Assembly: GCA_015206805.1 (NCBI GenBank) | Contig: JADEZP010000017.1 | Span: 1 to 33,130 of the forward strand | Source: Quinella sp. 1Q7 | Lineage (GTDB): Bacteria > Bacillota > Negativicutes > Selenomonadales > Selenomonadaceae | DNA length: 33,130 nt | Direction: 5' to 3' | Shown: positions 24,276 through 31,079 of the stretch, one piece after another | How the letters are laid out: every line of letters begins with the position of its first letter | Position numbering within the stretch: position 1 is the stretch's first letter | Translations under genes and position numbers: made by a program | Notes under the pieces: model-generated | Databases searched by the model: none | The model's input: only the letters and a program-made list of their open reading frames with translations | Told to the model about the DNA's origin: nothing

Positions 24276-24304
24276 TTGACGCCAGAAAATTTTTTTGCTA
24301 GACT
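24276..24304 (+). promoter_or_regulatory. Array promoter 5
   Basis: TTGACG, 17-bp spacer, extended -10 TGC-TAGACT. Confidence 0.7.
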
Positions 24305-24363
24305 GTGTAACGAAATCGGAACTCCTGCGTATAAGCTACAAAACAATTCGGGGGCTGATAACA

Positions 24364-24720
24364 ATGGCAACTCGTGAGGAAAATCTCAATAAAATCAACG
24401 CCGAACTCGAAGCAATGAGCGACGAGGAACTTTCTATGGTCGCCGGCGGCACAAAGTACGAAATGGCAAATGACAGTCGTTTTCTGAACAGTTTGAACGG
24501 CTCGTGCGACCGTTACGGTGAATGGAGGGTTTTATTTGAAGAAAATCTTGAGGAAATAAAAGAAGCGTGGAAGACAGTCGGTATAGTTGCACACTTATGG
24601 GACGGTGCTAATAAAAACGAATATTATCTTGACGGCAAGCAAATCACGCAGGAAGAGGCTCGCCAGCACGCAATGAAAGTCACAGGTCACTACATGACGG
24701 AAAAAGATTGGAAATGGTAA
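24364..24720 (+). CDS. Double-glycine leader protein, array copy 5
   Basis: A 118-residue paralog with leader ending SDEELSMVAGG and a core ending HAMKVTGHYMTEKDWKW. It is nearly the same as copy 3 in its second half. It has a single Cys (SCDRYG), which argues against an obligatory intramolecular disulfide in the family. Its ribosome binding site reads GGGGG and ACAATGG replaces ACCATGG, so its translation may be weaker than that of copies 1-4. Confidence 0.85.
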   Translation: MATREENLNKINAELEAMSDEELSMVAGGTKYEMANDSRFLNSLNGSCDRYGEWRVLFEENLEEIKEAWKTVGIVAHLWDGANKNEYYLDGKQITQEEARQHAMKVTGHYMTEKDWKW

Positions 24721-24739
24721 ACCGAATCACGTAATCAAA

Positions 24740-24770
24740 AGCCCTTCGGCACACGTCGAGGGGCTTTTTG
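24740..24770 (+). terminator. Array terminator 5
   Basis: AGCCCTTCGGC pairs with GTCGAGGGGCT (with wobble pairs), then TTTTTG. Confidence 0.8.
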
Positions 24771-24771
24771 T

Positions 24772-24800
24772 TTGACGGCGGAAATTTTTTTGCTTAGAAT
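24772..24800 (+). promoter_or_regulatory. Sixth array-type promoter, driving the GT4 gene
   Basis: TTGACG with the same GCGGAAA spacer start, 17-bp spacing and TAGAAT. It has the array spacing and layout, but the leader after it is different and short. Confidence 0.75.
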
Positions 24801-24820
24801 TACGCGCGAAAGGAGTAGCA

Positions 24821-25945
24821 ATGAATATCTGCTTGCTGATTAAAGACTTCGCCGTCGGTAAAAAATTTTTGGCGGACGGTCGCCCGACAAAGAGCGGCGC
24901 GGAAATTCACGGTGAAAATCACGCACTGCAACTAATCAAGCTCGGACACCGCGTCACGCTCATGACGAAGAAACGATTTTTTCACACGGCGGCGCGCGAA
25001 AATTTCAACGGCATCGATCTTGTCCGACTGCACCCGCCGCTTCGGTGGCTGGAAATTTTTTTTCGCCTGCTGACGACGCACAGGGACATCGACGCGTTTT
25101 ACATCATCGGCACGCCGAAATTCGCGGTCTGGGCAATTTTGTTCGCGCGAATCTTCCGTAAGCCCGTGACACTCGCGCTGACGGGCAAGGCTGAAATTTT
25201 CGGCGCGGAGGACGGTTGGCGCAACAAAATTTTTTCGACGTGCACCCGCTACGTCGCGACGACCCGTGAAATTCGCGACGGCTTCATTGAGCGCGGCGGC
25301 ATTGCGCCCGAAAAAATTTCGATTCTGCCGCACGGTATCGACACCGCCAAATATCCGCGCTCCAATGAAAAAATTCGCCGCGAGCTGAAAATTTCTCACG
25401 GCGTCGCGCCCGATTGCAAGGTGCTGTTATTTTGCGCCCGCGTCGTGCCCGATAAAGGCGTTGACACGTTGCAGGCGGCGTGGAAAATTTTGCACCGCCA
25501 ATTTCCGAGCGCGCTGCTGTTCGTCGTCGGCGGCGGACTCAATGAACTGCTTGACGACCTGCGCGGGCTGTCGGCGGAGCTGGACAATTCGATTCGCGTC
25601 ATCGGAGAAGTCGACGCGCCGCAGGAATTTTATCGTATGGCGGACGTTTATATCTTCCCGTCGCGCCACGAAGGCTTGCCGACGTCGCTGCTTGAGGCAA
25701 TGGCTTGCGGACTGCCCGCCGTCACGAGCGACATCGGCGGCTGCGAGGACGTGATTCAAAACGGCGTCAACGGTTACCGCGTTTATTCGGAGGATGCGGC
25801 GGCGTTCGCGGAAAAAATTTCCGAGCTGTTCACTGACGACGGGCGGCGAAAAATTTTCGGCGAACGGGCGGCTGAACTTATCCGCGAGACCTGCGACTTC
25901 GCGACCGTCATTCCGAAACTTGCCGATATCATTGCGGCGCGGTGA
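24821..25945 (+). CDS. Family 4 glycosyltransferase
   Basis: A 374-residue GT-B glycosyltransferase acting at the cytoplasmic membrane face, probably in surface polysaccharide or LPS synthesis. The N-terminal acceptor half has GENHALQLIKLGHRVTL. The donor half starts near residue 195 with KVLLFCARVVPDKGVDTL and includes the EX7E-type motif in SRHEGLPTSLLEAMACG, followed by PAVTSDIGG. The C-terminus ends ETCDFATVIPKLADIIAAR. The ATG at 24821 follows AAAGGAG. A decayed duplicate of its 3' end lies at 26806-26906. The donor sugar cannot be told. Confidence 0.88.
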   Translation: MNICLLIKDFAVGKKFLADGRPTKSGAEIHGENHALQLIKLGHRVTLMTKKRFFHTAARENFNGIDLVRLHPPLRWLEIFFRLLTTHRDIDAFYIIGTPKFAVWAILFARIFRKPVTLALTGKAEIFGAEDGWRNKIFSTCTRYVATTREIRDGFIERGGIAPEKISILPHGIDTAKYPRSNEKIRRELKISHGVAPDCKVLLFCARVVPDKGVDTLQAAWKILHRQFPSALLFVVGGGLNELLDDLRGLSAELDNSIRVIGEVDAPQEFYRMADVYIFPSRHEGLPTSLLEAMACGLPAVTSDIGGCEDVIQNGVNGYRVYSEDAAAFAEKISELFTDDGRRKIFGERAAELIRETCDFATVIPKLADIIAAR

Positions 25946-26688
25946 AAATTTTTCGGGCGACATCCGCGACAAGGGCACTGTCAAAATTTGCGGACTCTTC
26001 ATTGCGGCGAGTCATAATCGCAACGACAATCGGCTTTCTGTTCGGCGGGCAAACAAGGGCGATATCGTTGCGCGTCCCGTAATTGATACCGCCGCCGCTC
26101 TTGTCGAGAACTTGCCAACCGTCGGGGACGCCGCTCTTTATGAGTTTGTCGGTTATGGTGTTGTTGCTAAGCCACTCCGTCAGCAAAATTTTTTTGTCGT
26201 CGCTCAACACGTCGCCCAACATGAAAAGTTCCAAGTCCTTTGCAAGTTGTCGCGGCGTGCTCGTGTCGGCAATGTCGTCGGGCGCGAAAATGTTCAGTTC
26301 CGGCTCAAGCCGCGCAGGTTCCGTCACGTCGTCGCCGAGTTCCCGCAAACTCATCTTGAACGCGTCGACTCCACCCAATTCCGTCAACATCAAATTTGCG
26401 GCAGTATTGTCGCTCACACGCAACGCCGCTTCGCAAATTTCGGCAAGTGTCATTCCGTCGGCGACGTGCGCTTGAGTTATCGGCGAATAGGGCACAATTT
26501 CCGCCGCTGAAAAAAATTTCCGTTCGTTGAGTTCGTCGCGACTTTTGCGCTGAAGAATCAAAGCCGCGCTTAAAAATTTGTGCGTCGAACAGTAAGCAAA
26601 GCGTTCGTCGGCGTTATAAAAAATTTCGCGATTGTCGTTCGTGTCGAGGACGTAACAAAATCAGCGCGGCGATTAAAAATTTTTTCAT
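25929..26688 (-). pseudogene. Class A beta-lactamase pseudogene (N-terminal deletion/frameshift)
   Basis: A serine beta-lactamase gene with all active-site motifs but a broken 5' part. In order the main frame encodes STHK (SxxK, at 26577-26588), SDN, EPELN (ExxLN type) and KSG. That frame reads back through DTNDNREIFYNADERFAYC, then meets a TGA, with no usable start upstream of the SxxK motif. The start and signal peptide (ATG at 26688 with AGGTGA upstream, MKKFLIAALIL) lie in another frame that stops soon after. Compared with intact enzymes, the end of the signal peptide and the first helix (about 30-40 residues) are missing at the junction near 26650-26665. A reading from an internal TTG at 26561 would lack the catalytic serine. 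It lies opposite to the flanking glycan genes. Confidence 0.8.
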
Positions 26689-26707
26689 GTGAATCACCTG
26701 CAGCGAA

Positions 26708-26735
26708 AGTATGTCAAAAAATTTGTCGGCGTCAA
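26708..26735 (-). promoter_or_regulatory. Promoter of the beta-lactamase pseudogene
   Basis: On the minus strand TTGACG, 16-bp spacer and CATACT, 20 nt before the old start codon; divergent from the PIG-L promoter. Confidence 0.5.
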
Positions 26736-26747
26736 AAATTTTGGGCG

Positions 26748-26776
26748 TTGACTTTTTTTTGCCTATCGCGTAAATT
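26748..26776 (+). promoter_or_regulatory. Promoter of the PIG-L gene
   Basis: TTGACT, a 17-bp spacer with a T-run, and TAAATT. The GT4 remnant lies between this promoter and the gene and would form its leader. Confidence 0.55.
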
Positions 26777-26805
26777 TTTTTCGTGCGAGGTTGCAACATT
26801 CGGGG

Positions 26806-26906
26806 GACGCGGCGGCGTTTGCGTAAAAAATTTCCGAACTGTCGGCGAGACCTGCGACTTCGCAACCGTCATTCCGAAACTTGCAGACATTATCGCCGCG
26901 AGGTGA
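26806..26906 (+). pseudogene. Remnant of a second GT4 gene (3' end)
   Basis: A decayed copy of the 3' end of the glycosyltransferase gene at 24821-25945. It reads DAAAFA, stop, KISEL, in exact register with DAAAFAEKISEL of the intact gene (GAA changed to TAA). About 60 nt are then replaced by 5 nt, which shifts the frame. It resumes as ETCDFATVIPKLADIIAAR and stop. It cannot make a protein. Its final codons contain the GAGG that serves as ribosome binding site for the PIG-L gene 4 nt later. Confidence 0.85.
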
Positions 26907-26909
26907 CTT

Positions 26910-28763
26910 ATGAAAAAATTTTTTAATGAGCTTAAATGCAACGAACGACTGCGATTATCAGACGCTTGCGGGGAACACCCGTTGGATGCAACGTCACGTT
27001 GCCGCGCCGAACTCAAGCTTGCGCTCCGTGTGCAAAGGCTTGTGTCGCAAATCGAGGCGTGCGGCGTATTCGACTTTGCCGGCGAAGATACGCAGGCTGA
27101 CGAAATTTTGACGGCGGGCAATTCGTTCTTCGACAAAAGTTATTTCGGCACGCGCGTTTTGATTCTTGCGCCGCACCCAGACGACGAAATTAACGTCGCG
27201 GGCAACATGATTCTGACTTTGGCGGCGGCGAAGGCGGAAATTTTCGTCGCTTACTCCACGAACGGCGACTTTGAGCAATCGGCGGAAATTCGTGCGCAGG
27301 AAGCTGTCGACGCGCTGAAAATTTTGGGCGTGCCCCGCGAACGAATAATTTTTCTCGGCTACGGCGACACCTTCAACGGACGCGGCAAGCCGCACATTTT
27401 CCACGCCGTCGCGCCGACGACATCACCTGCGGGATTTTCGGAGACTTACGCGGCGGAAGGTTTCGTCGACTACGCCAAGCGGACTTTCGGGCGACACGCC
27501 GCCTACACCCGCGAAAATTTCAAGCGCGATTTGAAAAGTCTTCTGCTGGAGTTGCGGGCGAACATAATTTTTTGCGTCGACTTCGACAGCCACGCCGACC
27601 ACCGCGCCTTGTCGATTCTGTTCGAGGAGGCGTTGGGCGAAATTTTGACGGAGCGCAGTGATTATCGCCCCGAAGTCTACAAAAAATTCGCGTATGCAAC
27701 CGCGTTCACTGCCGCGCCCGATTTTTACGCGCCAAACCTGCTGTCGACGCCGAAACCCAAGCTCGGCGAAACGGATACTTACGACTTCGACATCATCGAC
27801 CGCGCAAATTACGGCTGGAAAAATCGCGTGCGCTTCCCCGTCGCCGAAAACTGCCGTCGAACGTTGCTCAAGGACAATCCGCTTGCCGAGGCTGTCTTTG
27901 CGCACAAATCCCAACGTAACGAGTGGAACGCCCTGCGCATTTTGAACAGCGACGAAATTTTTTTCGAGCGGCGCACCGACAGTCAAACCTTCGCCGCGAA
28001 CGTCAGCGCGACTTCCGGCGACGCAAGCAAGGTCCGCGACTTCAAGCTGATTGACACGCCCGACATCGACGCCACGCCCGCGAAATTCGACGGCAACTTG
28101 TGGCAACCCGCCTTCGACGACGCGCAACGGAAAATTTTTTTCACGTGGGACGAGCCCGCGCAGATTCGGCAAATCGTTTTGTACGGCAACCCGCTTGACG
28201 ACGTGCCCGCGAAAATTTCACTGCGCCTTGAACTTGCCGAGACAAACGCCGTCATTGAACGCGTCGTTCAGCTGCCGAGTCGAGGTCGTCCGTCCGTGAT
28301 TGAGCTTGAAAAAATTTTCGTCACGCGCGCCGAACTTAAGGTTGTCGACATGGGCAGGGACTTCGGGCTTGCGGAAGTTGAGTTCTTCGCCAACGCCGAT
28401 CCGCTCAAAAAAATTCCGCCGTTCATCAAGCTGACTGTCAACGACAATTTTTTTTACCGATACGCCGTGCCCGACGAGGTCGAAAAAATTTCCGTCGGAC
28501 TGTACCGCTTCCACGTCGACGCGCCCGTCAAAATTACCGCGACTGCCGAGGGCGAAGAGCTTCTGTCGGAGGTCATGGACGACGAATTGATTCTGAATTT
28601 CGGTTCGGCGCGTGAAGTTGTTTTGACGGCGGAGGTCGTAGGCAGTGACATTTACGACCGCGCGATTATTCGCCGCGTCGGGGATTTTGCGCAGATTCAG
28701 CTGAAAGTTTGGCAGTGGCTCGACAAGTTGCGCGTCCATAAAATTCGGAAGGTCGACAGGTAA
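26910..28763 (+). CDS. PIG-L/LmbE-family deacetylase with C-terminal beta-domain
   Basis: A 617-residue protein whose N-terminal half is a zinc-dependent sugar N-deacetylase of the PIG-L/LmbE family. Zinc motifs are APHPDDE at residues 87-93 and HADH at 228-231, both intact. From about residue 355 a beta-rich region follows (KIFFTWDEPAQIRQIVLYGN, then LAEVEFFAN) that resembles a discoidin/galactose-binding module. No signal peptide is visible. Together with the GT4, GT9 and YrbL-like genes it suggests modification of LPS or another surface glycan. The ATG at 26910 uses the GAGG inside the GT4 remnant. The next gene starts 3 nt after its stop. Confidence 0.85.
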   Translation: MKKFFNELKCNERLRLSDACGEHPLDATSRCRAELKLALRVQRLVSQIEACGVFDFAGEDTQADEILTAGNSFFDKSYFGTRVLILAPHPDDEINVAGNMILTLAAAKAEIFVAYSTNGDFEQSAEIRAQEAVDALKILGVPRERIIFLGYGDTFNGRGKPHIFHAVAPTTSPAGFSETYAAEGFVDYAKRTFGRHAAYTRENFKRDLKSLLLELRANIIFCVDFDSHADHRALSILFEEALGEILTERSDYRPEVYKKFAYATAFTAAPDFYAPNLLSTPKPKLGETDTYDFDIIDRANYGWKNRVRFPVAENCRRTLLKDNPLAEAVFAHKSQRNEWNALRILNSDEIFFERRTDSQTFAANVSATSGDASKVRDFKLIDTPDIDATPAKFDGNLWQPAFDDAQRKIFFTWDEPAQIRQIVLYGNPLDDVPAKISLRLELAETNAVIERVVQLPSRGRPSVIELEKIFVTRAELKVVDMGRDFGLAEVEFFANADPLKKIPPFIKLTVNDNFFYRYAVPDEVEKISVGLYRFHVDAPVKITATAEGEELLSEVMDDELILNFGSAREVVLTAEVVGSDIYDRAIIRRVGDFAQIQLKVWQWLDKLRVHKIRKVDR

Positions 28764-28766
28764 ATC

Positions 28767-29378
28767 ATGAGCATATTGACAATCGACGAAAAACTTTTCA
28801 TCGGCTCGGGCGGGCATCAAGCGACGTACATCCACCCGCTCGACGCGACGAAGTGCATAAAAATTCCGCACGCTCAAGACGACGGCGACGTTCGCAAGGA
28901 GATGCGCTATCGCCGAATCTGCGCGGGCAAGCTTGAACGTTCGCGGCTCGTGACGGAATTTTTCGGGACGGTCGAAACGAATTTGGGGCTCGGCTACGTC
29001 TTTGAGCGCGTCCTCGATTACGACGGCAAAACCAGTCTCGACATGAAAAAATTTCTGCCGACGACGCGTCCCGACGCCCAAAAGCTCCAACAAATCTGGA
29101 CGTTGCTTTTGAATTTCAAATCGGATTTCCTGCACGAAAACATCGCCATTGTCGACACGGACATCGAAAATTTCATGGTGCAGGAAAGTGCGCCGGGCGT
29201 CCTGCGCGTGAGAATCGTCGACAACATCGGCACGCCCGTGCTGATTCCGCTGGTGTATTGGTTCGACTTCGCGGCGGCGTGGAAGGCTCGGCGTTACTGG
29301 AACAAAATCGTCGCGTGGCTTGCGGAAAATTATTCGGCGATTATCCCGCCCGAATTGGTTGCGCAGTTGCGGGCTTGA
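28767..29378 (+). CDS. YrbL-like (PhoP regulatory network) kinase-fold protein
   Basis: A 203-residue protein of the YrbL/PhoP-regulated family (PF10707 type), distantly related to protein kinases and LPS sugar kinases. The glycine-rich start LFIGSGGHQATYIHP is followed by the Lys-containing strand CIKIPHA, a catalytic-loop-like LHENIAIVDTDIENFM (residues near 125-140) and RIVDNIG in the DFG position. The N is conserved and the loop looks usable, so kinase activity is possible but unproven. It starts 3 nt after the PIG-L gene and is surely co-transcribed with it. Relatives are often found in LPS or capsule clusters. Confidence 0.78.
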   Translation: MSILTIDEKLFIGSGGHQATYIHPLDATKCIKIPHAQDDGDVRKEMRYRRICAGKLERSRLVTEFFGTVETNLGLGYVFERVLDYDGKTSLDMKKFLPTTRPDAQKLQQIWTLLLNFKSDFLHENIAIVDTDIENFMVQESAPGVLRVRIVDNIGTPVLIPLVYWFDFAAAWKARRYWNKIVAWLAENYSAIIPPELVAQLRA

Positions 29379-29388
29379 CTGTTATAAT
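29359..29388 (+). promoter_or_regulatory. Promoter of the small exported protein gene
   Basis: TTGCGC, 18-bp spacer and a perfect TATAAT, overlapping the 3' end of the YrbL-like gene. Confidence 0.65.
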
Positions 29389-29413
29389 CGCGGCTTGAAA
29401 GGACGTGATCCAC

Positions 29414-29836
29414 ATGAGAAAATTTTTTATGCTCGCGGCGTTTATCTTCGCCGTGACAATCTCGTCGACGGCTTTGGCGGCTGATTGGGTGCTTATCGAC
29501 ACAACCGGCGACGGCGACGCCAAGCTTAATACTTATGTCGACAAGGACTCAATCAAGCGCGGCATTCATTCCGAACGTTACGGCATTTCTCGCGACGACG
29601 GCTTCAGCGTTCATATCAAAATGGAGTTTCCCGCCGAAAAATCGCTGACGATGATTAACTTGGTCGGCTTGTACGAGGACAACGGCGAAAAATTTTATCT
29701 GTACCTTGACGAGCTTGACGCGAACGGCAACCCCGTCCCCGAAGAGCCGCGCACCGTTGAGCCGTCTAAAGCTGACGGCAGCGACGGTCTTGTTTGGCCA
29801 AAAGTTTTCGACTACGTGCAACAAAATCTGAAGTGA
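29414..29836 (+). CDS. Small exported protein of unknown function
   Basis: A 140-residue protein with a clear signal peptide (residues 1-22, TALA-A). The mature part begins [24 protein letters not shown], a pattern seen in small periplasmic proteins of Negativicutes, split here by family habit rather than a named domain. It is acidic and has no Cys in the mature part. The ATG at 29414 has AAAGGA 10 nt upstream; a GTG at 29405 is too close to it. It has its own promoter and terminator, so it is a single-gene unit. Confidence 0.8.
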   Translation: MRKFFMLAAFIFAVTISSTALAADWVLIDTTGDGDAKLNTYVDKDSIKRGIHSERYGISRDDGFSVHIKMEFPAEKSLTMINLVGLYEDNGEKFYLYLDELDANGNPVPEEPRTVEPSKADGSDGLVWPKVFDYVQQNLK

Positions 29837-29856
29837 CATTTGCAACAAAATTCAGA

Positions 29857-29882
29857 CCTTCCTTTACGGGAGGATTTTTTTT
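29857..29882 (+). terminator. Terminator after the small exported protein gene
   Basis: CCTTCC pairs with GGGAGG around TTTAC, followed by a run of eight T. A TAAAAT (29887-29892) just after it may be the -10 of the next gene. Confidence 0.75.
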
Positions 29883-29939
29883 GTGTTAAAATTACTTGCC
29901 GCTCAATCGGGCGGAATAAGCAGTATCGGAGGTTTTCAC

Positions 29940-31079
29940 ATGGGAAAAATTTATTCGAGCGTCACGGAACTTATCGGCAACACGCCGCTTTTGGACGCGA
30001 AAAATTTTGCGGCGACCGTCAACTTCAACGGCAGACTTCTCGTCAAGCTGGAGTATTTCAATCCTGCGGGCAGCGTCAAAGATCGCATTGCGTGCGCGAT
30101 GATTGAGCAGGCTGAACGCGACGGCAAACTTAAATCGAGTGCGGTTATCATTGAGCCGACGAGCGGCAACACGGGTATCGGGCTTGCAAGCGTGGCGGCG
30201 GCTAAAGGTTACCGCGCGATTTTCACAATGCCCGAAACAATGAGCGTCGAGCGTCGCCAATTGCTCAAAGCTTACGGCGCGGAAATTGTCTTGACGGCAG
30301 GTGCACTCGGCATGAAGGGCGCGATTGCCAAGGCGAACGAACTTGCCGCCGAAATTCCCGACGCGTTCATTCCGTCGCAATTCACCAATCCCGCGAATCC
30401 TGCCGCTCACGAGGCGACGACCGGTCCCGAAATTTGGCGCGACACTGACGGCGAGGTTGATGTCTTCGTTGCGGGCGTCGGCACGGGCGGCACGTTGAGC
30501 GGCGTCGGCAAATTCCTCAAGTCGAAAAATCCCGCCGTGAAAGCCGACTTCGACGTGGAGTGCGCCGGTTATAACGAGCCGATTATCATTTTGCCCGACG
30601 TTCTCCTCGAACGAAACGACCGCGAGATTATTCAAGCTCGACTGTTTGCTGCGGCGGGCGCGATTGCCGCGAATCATCATAAATTGGGCTTTATCGTCTG
30701 GGTGGCTGAAACTCTCGGCGGCGTCGCAAATTTTCCGCTCGTCAGGCAAATCGCCGACGGTTTATTGTATGAGTGGTCGCGCGCCAGAAAATTTACTCAC
30801 GACCGAGCTATTTTGTCGGCGACGGGCGATCTGCCCTTAACGTTGCGCAACATCCTCTACGGCGTCGTTCCATTCGACGTGCTGGATAATTTTCAATTCG
30901 GCGGAGAGGACGACAGTTTCCGCGAGCAATTGGAACGCTATCGGCGCAACGACAATCCCGCGCAAATGCTTGGCAAGGCGTTCAGTTTCTTTTCGGATTA
31001 CGCGTGGCTGCCCCGTCGCTATGAAGAAGTTTTGGAGTTCTATCGCAAGGGAGGCGTCGCAAATGCGAATTCCATTTGA
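29940..31079 (+). CDS. Chimeric gene: cysteine synthase N-half fused to M48-like C-half
   Basis: One open frame of 379 residues made of two unrelated parts. Residues 1-200 are O-acetylserine sulfhydrylase (CysK): the PLP lysine K47 in [13 protein letters not shown] at 74-81 and GTGGT at 181-185. The expected CysK C-terminal half, including the GISSGAA segment, is missing. From about residue 201 ([14 protein letters not shown]) it becomes an M48 peptidase-like sequence, paralogous to residues about 88-260 of the next gene, with the HExxH site degenerate ([14 protein letters not shown]). The ATG at 29940 follows GGAGG; its 3' end overlaps the next gene by 17 nt. The product should lack cysteine synthase activity. 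A real deletion fusion and an assembly join are both possible. Confidence 0.8.
   Translation: MGKIYSSVTELIGNTPLLDAKNFAATVNFNGRLLVKLEYFNPAGSVKDRIACAMIEQAERDGKLKSSAVIIEPTSGNTGIGLASVAAAKGYRAIFTMPETMSVERRQLLKAYGAEIVLTAGALGMKGAIAKANELAAEIPDAFIPSQFTNPANPAAHEATTGPEIWRDTDGEVDVFVAGVGTGGTLSGVGKFLKSKNPAVKADFDVECAGYNEPIIILPDVLLERNDREIIQARLFAAAGAIAANHHKLGFIVWVAETLGGVANFPLVRQIADGLLYEWSRARKFTHDRAILSATGDLPLTLRNILYGVVPFDVLDNFQFGGEDDSFREQLERYRRNDNPAQMLGKAFSFFSDYAWLPRRYEEVLEFYRKGGVANANSI

Larger units (their letters stand above)
22228..24771 (+). repeat. Head-to-tail array of five promoter-gene-terminator units
   Basis: Five units whose -35 boxes start at 22228, 22745, 23277, 23779 and 24276, with a sixth at 24772 that drives the next gene. 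The periods are 517, 532, 502, 497 and 496 bp. Each unit holds a TTGAC-type promoter, a conserved leader of about 50 nt, GGAGGCTGATAACCATGG (GGGGG in unit 5), a gene with a near-identical 5' end, and a stem-loop terminator. The strongest conservation is in the promoter/leader and the first 29 codons; middle gene segments vary. Confidence 0.92.

Noticed and set aside
28218..29135. 305-codon minus-strand open frame
   Set aside because: Antisense shadow of the PIG-L and YrbL-like genes; composition is Arg/Asn/Phe-rich without motifs.
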